Notes under the pieces: generated by a model
What the model was told of the DNA's origin: nothing
Database searches by the model: none
The model's input: the letters and a program-made list of their open reading frames with translations, nothing else
Shown: piece by piece, positions 8,761 through 16,524 of the stretch
Layout: each line of letters opens with the position of its first letter
How positions within the stretch are numbered: the stretch's first letter is position 1
Made by a program: the position numbers and the translations under genes
Assembly: GCA_002298165.1 (NCBI GenBank)
Contig: DBMI01000011.1
Span: 1-19,940, forward strand
Reading direction: 5' to 3'
DNA: 19,940 nt
Source of the DNA: Desulfarculales bacterium UBA702
GTDB taxonomy: Bacteria; Desulfobacterota; Syntrophobacteria; Syntrophobacterales; Syntrophobacteraceae

Positions 8761-10229
8761 TGAAGAAGGTGACGGGAATTCTCTTGCTAGCTGTTCTCTT
8801 AGCAGGCTGCGCCATGGGGCCGAATTATCTGAGGCCCGGGATCAATGCTCCCGATAAATTCAGAAGCGCAGCGACTCCGGAGGAGTTGGGCTCATACGGC
8901 GATTTGCCCTGGTGGCGGATATTCCATGACGAAACGCTCCAAAAGCTCATCAGGGAAGCCTTGACCAACAACTACGATTTGCTGATCGCGATCAGCCGTG
9001 TCGAGCAGTCCCGCCAGATCGCGGCACAGGCTCGCGCCCTTTTCTTTCCGCAATTGAGCTATGAAGGCACGATTGCTACGGGAAAGAACAGCTCCCTGGC
9101 TGCTCCAACCCCAAACGACGGCAGGACGAGCGGCTCTGCTCTGCTCGATCTGAACGTTTTCTGGGAAATTGATTTCTGGGGCCGCATCCGCCGCTTGAAC
9201 GAAGCCGGCTGCGCTCAATATCTGGCCTCCGAGGAGGGGCGCCGCGGGGTTGTTATTTCTCTTGTCAGCTCAGTGGCTCAGGCCTACTTCGAACTGCTCG
9301 AACTAGACCTTCTGCTGGAGATCGCAAAAAGGAATTCCAGATCATTCGAACAAACTCTCAGGGTCTTTACCCAACGATACGAGGGCGGGACCGCCAGCAG
9401 GCTGGAGACGACAAGCGCCGAGGGTTTGCTGGCTTCCGTGGCGACAAATATCCCGGAGGTCGAGCGCCAGATCACTTTGAAGGAAAACCAGATAAATGTC
9501 CTTCTCGGACGCAATCCGTGCCCCGTTGAGCGAAAAGCGTCATTGCTCGAACAGGAGATGCCGCCCGAAGTTCCCGCCGGGCTCCCTTCAGCGCTCCTGG
9601 AGCGGCGCCCCGATATCAGACAGGCCGAACAAGACCTGCGTGCGGCCAATGCACAGATCGGCGTATCGATTGCCAACTTCTTCCCCAAAATCGGCCTGAC
9701 GGCCCTTTTTGGCCAGGTGAGCCCAGAATTGTCGGCTTTCACCGCCGGAAGTTCAACCATGTGGGCTGTCGCGGGGGCAATGAGTGGACCGGTCTTTCAG
9801 GGAGGCTCGCTAATCGCCCAGTACAGGCAGGCCAAAGCCGCATGGGAAGAAACCAAACTGAGGTACCGGCAAACCGCTCTCAATGCCTTCCAGGAAGTTT
9901 CAAACGCACTGATATCCAGAGAAAAATACGAGCAGTCCCGTGTCCAGCAGTTACGTGCCGTCAGGGCTTACAATGAGGCCGTTGATGTTTCAACTAAGCG
10001 TTATGTTGCCGGCAGGGCAAGCTACTACGAAGTCCTGCAGAATCAACAGCAGGTTTTTCCGGCTGAAGCCACGCTTGCCCAAACCGAACTCAACCGGCGA
10101 CTGGTAGTTATTCAGCTTTATAAGGCACTGGGCGGCGGATGGAAGGAAACCGAGCTTCTGCCTGCGGCTCCGGCTTCGGTTATCAACCTGAAAGTCAATG
10201 ATGACCAACCAGGGAAATATGTGCAGTAG
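8760..10229 (+). CDS. Outer-membrane efflux lipoprotein, NodT/OprM family
   Basis: This 489-residue outer-membrane factor is the exit duct of the RND pump. A signal peptide of about 16 residues ends in the lipobox LAGC with Cys17 as the lipidated residue, followed by MGPNYLRP, the usual start of NodT-type mature proteins. The two OEP repeats are recognisable, with the duplicated segment LLERRPDIRQAEQDLRAANA at the start of the second half and the late motif YEVLQNQQQVFPAE. The ATG overlaps the pump stop codon by one base, so it is the last gene of the adaptor-pump-duct operon. The stop codon sits inside a 13-bp palindrome that belongs to the control region of the next unit. Confidence 0.94.
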   Translation: MKKVTGILLLAVLLAGCAMGPNYLRPGINAPDKFRSAATPEELGSYGDLPWWRIFHDETLQKLIREALTNNYDLLIAISRVEQSRQIAAQARALFFPQLSYEGTIATGKNSSLAAPTPNDGRTSGSALLDLNVFWEIDFWGRIRRLNEAGCAQYLASEEGRRGVVISLVSSVAQAYFELLELDLLLEIAKRNSRSFEQTLRVFTQRYEGGTASRLETTSAEGLLASVATNIPEVERQITLKENQINVLLGRNPCPVERKASLLEQEMPPEVPAGLPSALLERRPDIRQAEQDLRAANAQIGVSIANFFPKIGLTALFGQVSPELSAFTAGSSTMWAVAGAMSGPVFQGGSLIAQYRQAKAAWEETKLRYRQTALNAFQEVSNALISREKYEQSRVQQLRAVRAYNEAVDVSTKRYVAGRASYYEVLQNQQQVFPAEATLAQTELNRRLVVIQLYKALGGGWKETELLPAAPASVINLKVNDDQPGKYVQ

Positions 10230-10238
10230 GTGACCTAC
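10226..10238. promoter_or_regulatory. 13-bp palindrome, possible operator
   Basis: GTAGGT-G-ACCTAC is a perfect 6-bp inverted repeat around one central base, overlapping the stop codon of the outer-membrane factor gene. Such short palindromes are common dimeric-repressor sites. The function is inferred from position only, about 60 bp upstream of a TATAAT box. Confidence 0.35.
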
Positions 10239-10260
10239 GCATTAACACGGCATTAACATG
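10239..10260 (+). promoter_or_regulatory. Two 11-bp direct repeats, possible response-regulator site
   Basis: GCATTAACACG is followed directly by GCATTAACATG, giving a 9-bp identity (GCATTAACA) at an 11-bp period. Head-to-tail repeats one helical turn apart are the geometry bound by OmpR/PhoB-type regulators. The repeat is centred about 60 bp upstream of the start point predicted from the TATAAT box, a plausible activator position. It is not a PHO box by sequence. Confidence 0.35.
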
Positions 10261-10296
10261 GCCAAAGCCCCTAAATGGATCTCTAGTTCGAAAATC

Positions 10297-10302
10297 TATA
10301 AT
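10297..10302 (+). promoter_or_regulatory. Perfect -10 box (TATAAT) before the AI-2E family gene
   Basis: TATAAT stands 62 nt before the start codon of the downstream gene. No good -35 hexamer lies 16-18 nt upstream (AATGGA at 17 nt), which fits an activator-dependent promoter using the direct repeat further upstream. This would start a transcription unit separate from the efflux operon. Confidence 0.4.
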
Positions 10303-10364
10303 GCAAATCGGCATCTTGCTTCATCGATCCCTATCAGGCCGGCTTTCAGGCCAGGAGCTTTCAA

Positions 10365-11438
10365 ATGCATCCGCTAAGGGGCGATATAGTCCGGATAACA
10401 ATTTCGGTGCTTTTGATCTGTTCCATGATCGGCGCCTGCGCATGGATATTGCGTCCCTTTCTGGCCGCATTGATCTGGGCTGCAATGACGGTCATCGCGA
10501 CCTGGCCGCTTATGATTTCCCTCGAACGCAAGCTGTGGCACAGGCGCGGTCTTGCCACAGCCGTAATGGTATTGATTTTCCTGGTATTCTTTTTCCTGCC
10601 GCTTTCATTTGCATTGGCAACAATCATCGACAACACCGATCAAATTGTGAACTGGATAAAGTCTTTAGGCAGCTTCGCAACGCCACATGCCCCGCATTGG
10701 CTGAAAGATCTCCCTTATGTCGGCGACAGGCTGTCTGAGCGGTGGGAGGAACTCGCAACAACCCCAGAGGAACTCAGGTCGCGACTGATTCCCTATGCAG
10801 GGTCGTTGCTGAGGTGGCTGGTTGCCCAAATTGGCAGTTTCGGTTCGCTACTGCTCAACTTTTTGCTGACTGTTGTAATCTCGGCCATTTTGTACCTGAA
10901 AGGAGAAAAGGCCGGGGCCGGAATAACAGCATTCGCAAGGAGCATTGCGGGAGCGCGTGGTGAAGATTCCATTCGGCTTGCCGCTCAGGCCGTTCGCGCC
11001 GTTGCAACGGGCGTGATAATCACTGCTGCCGTGCAAGCGGCTTTAGCATGGGCCGGTCTTGCAGTTTCAGGCGTACCGTACCCTGGCTTGCTCACGGCTG
11101 CGGCCTTCCTTCTCGCAGTCTCACAAATAGGGCCCGGCCCGGTGCTTTTCGGCGCTGTGATCTGGCTTTACTTGAAAGGGGATCCGGCATGGGCCGTCGG
11201 CCTCCTCCTGTGGGCCATTCTGGTGGGCTTACTTGACAGCTTCCTTCGCCCTGTTTTCATTAAACGAAGCGGTAATATTTCGTTGTTGCTGATCTTACCC
11301 GGTGTGATCGGCGGCATTTTTGCCTTTGGGCTTATCGGGATCTTCATCGGCCCCGTGGTTCTGGCTGTTGCTTATACTTTGATAGCAGCCTGGGTCACAG
11401 AAGGAGATCCCGAAAGTACTTTATCGAGGACGGAATAA
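10365..11438 (+). CDS. AI-2E family (PerM/YdiK-like) membrane transporter
   Basis: This 357-residue polytopic membrane protein belongs to the AI-2E transporter family; members of this large family have been linked to export of autoinducer-2, Na+/H+ antiport or unknown substrates. The N-terminal pair of helices (about 10-45), helices around 65-85, and the C-terminal block GLLDSFLRPVFIKRSGNISLLLILPG through GIFAFGLIGIFIGPVVLA are characteristic and closest to the YdiK type. AGGAG 7 nt before the ATG supports the start. It ends 81 nt before the DUF3141 gene with no convincing terminator or promoter between, so it may be the first gene of the metabolic operon. The substrate cannot be assigned from sequence. 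Confidence 0.88.
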   Translation: MHPLRGDIVRITISVLLICSMIGACAWILRPFLAALIWAAMTVIATWPLMISLERKLWHRRGLATAVMVLIFLVFFFLPLSFALATIIDNTDQIVNWIKSLGSFATPHAPHWLKDLPYVGDRLSERWEELATTPEELRSRLIPYAGSLLRWLVAQIGSFGSLLLNFLLTVVISAILYLKGEKAGAGITAFARSIAGARGEDSIRLAAQAVRAVATGVIITAAVQAALAWAGLAVSGVPYPGLLTAAAFLLAVSQIGPGPVLFGAVIWLYLKGDPAWAVGLLLWAILVGLLDSFLRPVFIKRSGNISLLLILPGVIGGIFAFGLIGIFIGPVVLAVAYTLIAAWVTEGDPESTLSRTE

Positions 11439-11519
11439 GCGGATGAACTTAATCCGTCATATTCAGCGCTGGTTTGACCTTGATGTTGGCCATCCTGGCA
11501 AGCAGAATCGGAGAACGGC

Positions 11520-13817
11520 ATGGCAGATGAAACCAGATCCTCCAACGATAAGACCGCGGGTAACGGCACCGTTTTCAGCATGTTACCGGCTCAAGAGTTT
11601 GGATTGCAGTTATTTGAGTACCTTTTAGATTCATGGCAACGTTCTCTACTTTTCTGGGATGTCATGAGGCAAAGAGGAAACACGTTCATAAGACACGAGA
11701 TGGAGGGAAAACCACCCGTTCTCGTTTTTGATTATGAGATGGTGGTGGACGGCCGCACCCTTGAAGATCCAGCAAACTATGCCCTGGTGCGCATCAAGCC
11801 TCCCGCGGGTCATTCAACCGATCCCACCAGGCGTCCATTCGTTGTAATTGATCCCCGGGCGGGCCATGGTCCAGGACTCGGCGGCTCAAAAATTGACAGT
11901 GAAATTGGTCTGGCTTTGCGTGCCGGCCATCCCTGTTATTTTATTACCTTTTTCCCTAAGCCGGTTCCGGGTCAGACCATTGAGTCGGTTGCAAAAGCCG
12001 AGGGAGTCTTCCTCAAGAAAGTGAACGAACTGCACCCCGATGCAGAGGGCAAGCCGTTTGTGATTGGCAACTGCCAGGGAGGATGGGCCCTGCTGATTTT
12101 AGCTGCCGTTGCGCCGGAACTCTTCGGACCGATCCTGCTGGCCGGGTCTCCGGTTTCATACTGGGCAGGTGTGGAAGGCAAGAACCCTATGCGCTACATG
12201 GGTGGGCTGAACGGAGGGTCATGGATGGCCTCATTTATGAGCGATCTTGGAAATGGCGTATTCGACGGCAACTACCTGGTACAGAATTTCGAAGGCCTGA
12301 ATCCAGCAAATACGTTTTGGGGCAAGTCTTACAATCTTTATTCGAAAATAGACACCGAACCCGATCGCTATCTTGATTTCGAAAAGTGGTGGGGAGGATT
12401 TTTCCTGCTCAACAAGAAAGAAATTGAATGGATTGTCCAAAATCTTTTCGTCGGCAACAAGCTTTCCGCCAATCAAATCAAGTCCGCGGACGGAAAGACC
12501 ACTGTAGACCTCCACAATGTCCGTTCGCCCATCGTGGTATTCGCATCCTGGGGCGATAACATCACCCCACCGCAGCAAGCCCTGAACTGGATCCCGGACC
12601 TGTACGCCAACGTTGATGAAATCCGCGCACACGACCAGACTATTGTCTATTGTCTACACGATAAAATCGGCCACCTCGGAATCTTCGTTTCAGCCAAAGT
12701 AGCCGACCGTGAGCATTCAGAGATCATCAATGCCATCGACATGATCGATATTCTGCCGCCCGGACTCTACGAAGCTATCATCGAGGATACGCGGCCGGAT
12801 ATGCCTAATTACGAATTGATCGAGGGGCGTTATCTCATAAAGTTCGAAACACGCACAATCGATGACATCCTTTCCTTGGACGACGGTCGTGAGGATGAAC
12901 GTGCATTCGAAGTTGTAAACAGGGTTTCGGAGATCAACCAGAGACTATACGATACCTTTGTCTCCCCAGTTGTAAGATCCATGTCCAACGAAGTTACCGC
13001 GTCCTGGATGCGGCTGCTGAATCCGGACCGCCTGCGGCGCTACATATTCTCCGATATGAACCCCGCGATTTGGCCGCTCAAATTATTAGCCAGAACGGCG
13101 CGCGAACAGCGGCAACCTGCCTCCGAGGACAATGTCTTTTCCAAACTTGAAAAGCAGGGGTCAAAGCAAATTATAGACTCACTAAACAATTTCCGGGACC
13201 TTCGCGATTCCTTTTACGAGAGCCTCTTCCAGTCCATCTATCAATCGCCCTGGACGGCCGCGGCGGTGGGGCACGACAGCAATGCAAAATCTGAGAGGGT
13301 CCCCAAATCCGAGGATTGGATGCGAAGCGAATTAAAACGCCTAAAGGAGTTTGAGCAGGAATCCTACATGGAAAAAGGGACCCCGCTTGATGCTGCTGTA
13401 AGGATGTTGCTCTACCAGGGTCATGGCGCCAACGTAGTTGATGAACGTCCGTTCCGCCTGCTCCAGAAGTTCATTCGCGATGCTCCTCCAGATAAAAAGC
13501 CAACACTTGAAGAGTTGAAGCAGGCATTCAGGCAGCAATTATTCATTCTACTGCTTGATATGGACCGGGCCATCGAAGCGCTGCCGAAGCTTCTGCCCGA
13601 AATGCAGGAGCGACGGCTATCGCTGGAATTCGTTCGCAGCATTGCAACGGCCAGGACCGGAAACCTGAGCGAGGTGCAGCAGACACGTTTCCATAGGCTC
13701 GAACAGATCCTCCAGCTTTCCGAAAGCGGGGAAGGTGATGGGGGAGAACAGAGAGGCACCGAATTCTGCAAGGTTCCAACCAGTCAGGAAGGAGCAGGAG
13801 AACATCCGCCTCACTAA
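11520..13817 (+). CDS. DUF3141 protein, PHA-synthase-like alpha/beta hydrolase
   Basis: This 765-residue cytoplasmic protein has an N-terminal alpha/beta-hydrolase fold (about residues 60-400) and a mostly helical, charged C-terminal half without known domain. The nucleophile elbow reads GNCQGG, with Cys185 in the position of the catalytic cysteine of PhaC-type polyhydroxyalkanoate synthases (GxCxGG). Probable partners are Asp346 in WGDNITPP and His385 in IGHLGIF. The Cys-to-Asp distance of 161 residues equals that recalled for Cupriavidus PhaC (C319-D480). Annotators often name such proteins poly(3-hydroxyalkanoate) synthetase-like, but no activity is established to my knowledge. GGAG 7 nt before the ATG supports the start. 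The next gene begins 26 nt downstream. It could polymerise, depolymerise or transacylate hydroxyacyl units (inference). Confidence 0.88.
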   Translation: MADETRSSNDKTAGNGTVFSMLPAQEFGLQLFEYLLDSWQRSLLFWDVMRQRGNTFIRHEMEGKPPVLVFDYEMVVDGRTLEDPANYALVRIKPPAGHSTDPTRRPFVVIDPRAGHGPGLGGSKIDSEIGLALRAGHPCYFITFFPKPVPGQTIESVAKAEGVFLKKVNELHPDAEGKPFVIGNCQGGWALLILAAVAPELFGPILLAGSPVSYWAGVEGKNPMRYMGGLNGGSWMASFMSDLGNGVFDGNYLVQNFEGLNPANTFWGKSYNLYSKIDTEPDRYLDFEKWWGGFFLLNKKEIEWIVQNLFVGNKLSANQIKSADGKTTVDLHNVRSPIVVFASWGDNITPPQQALNWIPDLYANVDEIRAHDQTIVYCLHDKIGHLGIFVSAKVADREHSEIINAIDMIDILPPGLYEAIIEDTRPDMPNYELIEGRYLIKFETRTIDDILSLDDGREDERAFEVVNRVSEINQRLYDTFVSPVVRSMSNEVTASWMRLLNPDRLRRYIFSDMNPAIWPLKLLARTAREQRQPASEDNVFSKLEKQGSKQIIDSLNNFRDLRDSFYESLFQSIYQSPWTAAAVGHDSNAKSERVPKSEDWMRSELKRLKEFEQESYMEKGTPLDAAVRMLLYQGHGANVVDERPFRLLQKFIRDAPPDKKPTLEELKQAFRQQLFILLLDMDRAIEALPKLLPEMQERRLSLEFVRSIATARTGNLSEVQQTRFHRLEQILQLSESGEGDGGEQRGTEFCKVPTSQEGAGEHPPH

Positions 13818-13843
13818 AATGGTTCACCAGTCCGGAGGAGCAT

Positions 13844-15232
13844 ATGGAAATTATCAAAGATGTAAAGAATATGACATTCGATGAGATCGAGATCGGCGCA
13901 TCCGCTACCTTCTCCCATACTATTGCCCAGCCGGGAATCGAACTGCTTGCCCTTGTATCGGGTGATGTAGATCCCTTTCACGTTCAACCCAAAGGAAGCG
14001 CCAGGGGCCTCATCGACCGGAATACGGTGGATGGTGCAGCGGCGGCGGCATTTATATCGATAGCAATAGGAATGAAACTCCCCGGCCCCGGAACGCACAT
14101 TAATGGACAGGACCTGCGCTTTCGAGGCACGATCTCGACCGGAGACACGCTGAATGCCAAGGTAGTGGTCGTCGAAAAAGGCGAGGGTAACCGGGTTGTG
14201 CTCGATTGCCGCTGCACAAATCAGGACGGGGTCGAGCTTGCGGCGGGAAGAGTCACGGTCACGGCGCCTCTTGAGAGCCTGACCTACTCCGACGTTGTCC
14301 CTCCCGAGATCACGCTTCGTCGCGGCGATGCCTTCGTACGGCTGCTGAGGGCATGCGAAGCGGTTCCGGCCGTTGCCTGTGCCGTTGCCCATCCCTGTGA
14401 CCGCGACTCGCTTCTCGGACCCATCCAGGCAGCCGAACACGGAATAATCGAGCCGATCCTTGTCGGTCCGGAGGAGCGCATCCGCCAGGTGGCGGCCGAG
14501 TTGGGAATCAATATCGATCTCTATCGCATCGTTAATGCCCCGCACAGTCATGCCTCCGCTGAAAAGGCAGTAGAACTGGTGCGAGCCGGGGAGGCCGATG
14601 CGCTGATGAAGGGGAGCCTTCACACAGACGAACTGATGGGGGCGGTGGTAAAGTCCGATACCGGACTTCGCACATCCAGGCGCATCAGCCACGTCTTCGT
14701 CATGGATGTGCCAGCCTACCCAAGGCCTATTTTCATTACGGACGCCGCGATAAACATCAGTCCAAAATTGGAGGATAAGGCGGCAATAATTCAGAATGCC
14801 GTCGATCTGGCCCATGCCCTTGGCATTGAAAAACCAAAGGTTGCCATACTTTCCGCGGTTGAGACCATTAATACCAAAATCTCCTCCACCCTCGATGCCG
14901 CGGCCCTTTGCAAAATGGCCGACAGGGGCCAGATCACCGGCGCGATCCTGGATGGACCCCTGGCTTTTGACAATGCCGTCAGTGTGGCAGCGGCACAAAC
15001 GAAGGGAATCTCATCTCCCGTGGCTGGCCAGGCCGACATTTTGCTCGTGCCCGATCTCGAGGCCGGCAATATGCTTGCAAAACAGCTCTCCTACCTCGCC
15101 GGGGCCGAAGGCGCGGGTATAGTGCTTGGCGCCAGGGTGCCGATTGTGCTTACCAGCCGGGCCGATTCCGTCAGGGCTAGGCTCGCATCGGTCGCAGTCA
15201 TGGCCCTTTTCGCCAGTGCGTCAAGAAAGTGA
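13844..15232 (+). CDS. MaoC-like enoyl-CoA hydratase / phosphate acetyl(butyryl)transferase fusion
   Basis: This 462-residue protein has two enzyme domains. Residues about 10-150 form a MaoC/PhaJ-type hot-dog (R)-specific enoyl-CoA hydratase; the catalytic pair appears as D41 and H46 in SGDVDPFH, with the PhaJ spacing of five, although the usual Asn (GDxNPxH) is Asp43. Residues about 160-462 form a PTA_PTB domain that interconverts acyl-CoA and acyl phosphate, with MKGSLHTDELMG around residue 255, AILSAVETIN, DGPLAFDNA and the C-terminal DILLVPDLEAGNML and LGARVPIVLTSRAD. This fusion is a known domain arrangement. GGAGG 7 nt before the ATG fixes the start. The acetate kinase gene follows after 8 nt, so acyl phosphate would be used at once. 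Acyl-chain preference is not visible. Confidence 0.92.
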   Translation: MEIIKDVKNMTFDEIEIGASATFSHTIAQPGIELLALVSGDVDPFHVQPKGSARGLIDRNTVDGAAAAAFISIAIGMKLPGPGTHINGQDLRFRGTISTGDTLNAKVVVVEKGEGNRVVLDCRCTNQDGVELAAGRVTVTAPLESLTYSDVVPPEITLRRGDAFVRLLRACEAVPAVACAVAHPCDRDSLLGPIQAAEHGIIEPILVGPEERIRQVAAELGINIDLYRIVNAPHSHASAEKAVELVRAGEADALMKGSLHTDELMGAVVKSDTGLRTSRRISHVFVMDVPAYPRPIFITDAAINISPKLEDKAAIIQNAVDLAHALGIEKPKVAILSAVETINTKISSTLDAAALCKMADRGQITGAILDGPLAFDNAVSVAAAQTKGISSPVAGQADILLVPDLEAGNMLAKQLSYLAGAEGAGIVLGARVPIVLTSRADSVRARLASVAVMALFASASRK

Positions 15233-15240
15233 GGTGATAC

Positions 15241-16524
15241 ATGGATGATGCAATAATCGTATTAAATGCCGGTTCATCGAGCCTGAAATTTTCTGTCTTT
15301 ATCATGGATGAATCGGGGCTGAGTCCGTTCCTCAATGGACAAGTCAGTGGACTTTACACGAGCAAGGCCCGTTTTGAAGCCTTTGAGAAGGGTACTTTGC
15401 TGGATGCCAGGAACTGGCCCGAGTCGGAGACACCAGGGCACCAGGAAGCCATCCGGTTCTTGTTCGAATGGGGCACCCAAGGGCAAATGCAGGGGCACCG
15501 TGCCGCGGCGGTAGGCCATCGCGTTGTGCATGGCGGCATTGATTTCACCGGCCCCGTAGTGATAGATGACGAGGTTGTGAAGAAGCTCGAACGATTGGTC
15601 CCCCTCGCGCCCCTTCACCAACCCTACAATGTCGCGGCCATAAAGGCAGTTGAAGATTTTCGGCCGGACCTGTTCCAGGTCGCCTGCTTTGACACATCGT
15701 TTCACCGGACAGCGCCTCATGTGGCCCAGGTTTTTGCGATTCCGGCTTCCTATTCCGAGGCCGGCATCAAGCGGTACGGCTTTCACGGCCTTTCCTATGA
15801 GTACATTGCATCAGTAATGCCCGGACTGGATACTGCCGGTGCGGAGGGGCGCACGATTGTCGCCCACCTGGGCAACGGGGCCAGCATGTGCGCCATGCAA
15901 GGTGGCAGGAGCGTGGCCACCACGACAGGGTTCAGTGCGGTTGACGGGCTACCGATGGGGACAAGGTGCGGATCAATCGATCCCGGAGTTCTCATCTTCC
16001 TTTTGGACCATTACGGCCTCACCACTAAGGAATTGGTGGACCTTATTTATAAAAAGTCCGGACTTCTGGGCGTTTCCGGGATTTCCAGCGATATGCGCGA
16101 ACTACTTGCCAGCAATGATCCCAATGCAGCGAGCGCCATAGACTTGTACGTCTATCGCATCTGCCGGGAAATGGGGTCTCTTGCCGCTGCCCTGGGAGGT
16201 CTGGATTCAGTCGTGTTTACCGGAGGAATTGGTGAGAAAGCGGCGGCCATTCGCTCGCGTGTTTGCCGGGGTTCGAGCTGGCTTGGAATCGAAATAGACG
16301 AGGGAGCGAACAGCAATGGAGGACCAAAGATAAGCCGTGATAACAGCCCGGTATCTGCCTGGGTGATTCCCACAAATGAAGAGCTCATGATAGCCCGACA
16401 CACCCTGTCCCTGGTGCCGTCAGAGCTGACTTTCAAAATACAGTCTATGAGGAGCCGAAATGACAACTTCGCCAACACCGGTTTTGAAGGGCCAGAAGGC
16501 ACTGATATTGGGTATCGCGAATGA
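15241..16524 (+). CDS. ackA: Acetate/propionate-type kinase with C-terminal extension
   Basis: This 427-residue ASKHA-fold kinase transfers phosphate between acyl phosphate and ADP, giving carboxylate and ATP. Residues matching the Methanosarcina acetate kinase active site are all present: N9 (LNAGSSS), R94 (GHRVVHGG), D151 (CFDTSFH), H182 (RYGFHG), R242 (MGTRCGSIDP) and E380 (TNEELMIARH). The phosphate loop FTGGIGEKAA lies near 327-335. The normal end of the family is about residue 392; here some 35 extra residues read into the start of fabI, a 65-nt overlap. TGA triplets in the other two frames at 16448 and 16461 would have given the usual end, so a small indel may have shifted the stop. 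GAGGTG 4 nt before the ATG supports the start. Confidence 0.92.
   Translation: MDDAIIVLNAGSSSLKFSVFIMDESGLSPFLNGQVSGLYTSKARFEAFEKGTLLDARNWPESETPGHQEAIRFLFEWGTQGQMQGHRAAAVGHRVVHGGIDFTGPVVIDDEVVKKLERLVPLAPLHQPYNVAAIKAVEDFRPDLFQVACFDTSFHRTAPHVAQVFAIPASYSEAGIKRYGFHGLSYEYIASVMPGLDTAGAEGRTIVAHLGNGASMCAMQGGRSVATTTGFSAVDGLPMGTRCGSIDPGVLIFLLDHYGLTTKELVDLIYKKSGLLGVSGISSDMRELLASNDPNAASAIDLYVYRICREMGSLAAALGGLDSVVFTGGIGEKAAAIRSRVCRGSSWLGIEIDEGANSNGGPKISRDNSPVSAWVIPTNEELMIARHTLSLVPSELTFKIQSMRSRNDNFANTGFEGPEGTDIGYRE

Noticed and set aside
11440..11456. CGGAT/ATCCG hairpin as a terminator between the AI-2E gene and the DUF3141 gene
   Set aside because: Only 5 bp of stem and no T run after it.
11454..11471. 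CCGTCAT as a possible PHO box before the DUF3141 gene
   Set aside because: The first half resembles CTGTCAT but the second half, four bases on, does not match, so phosphate control is not supported by the sequence.
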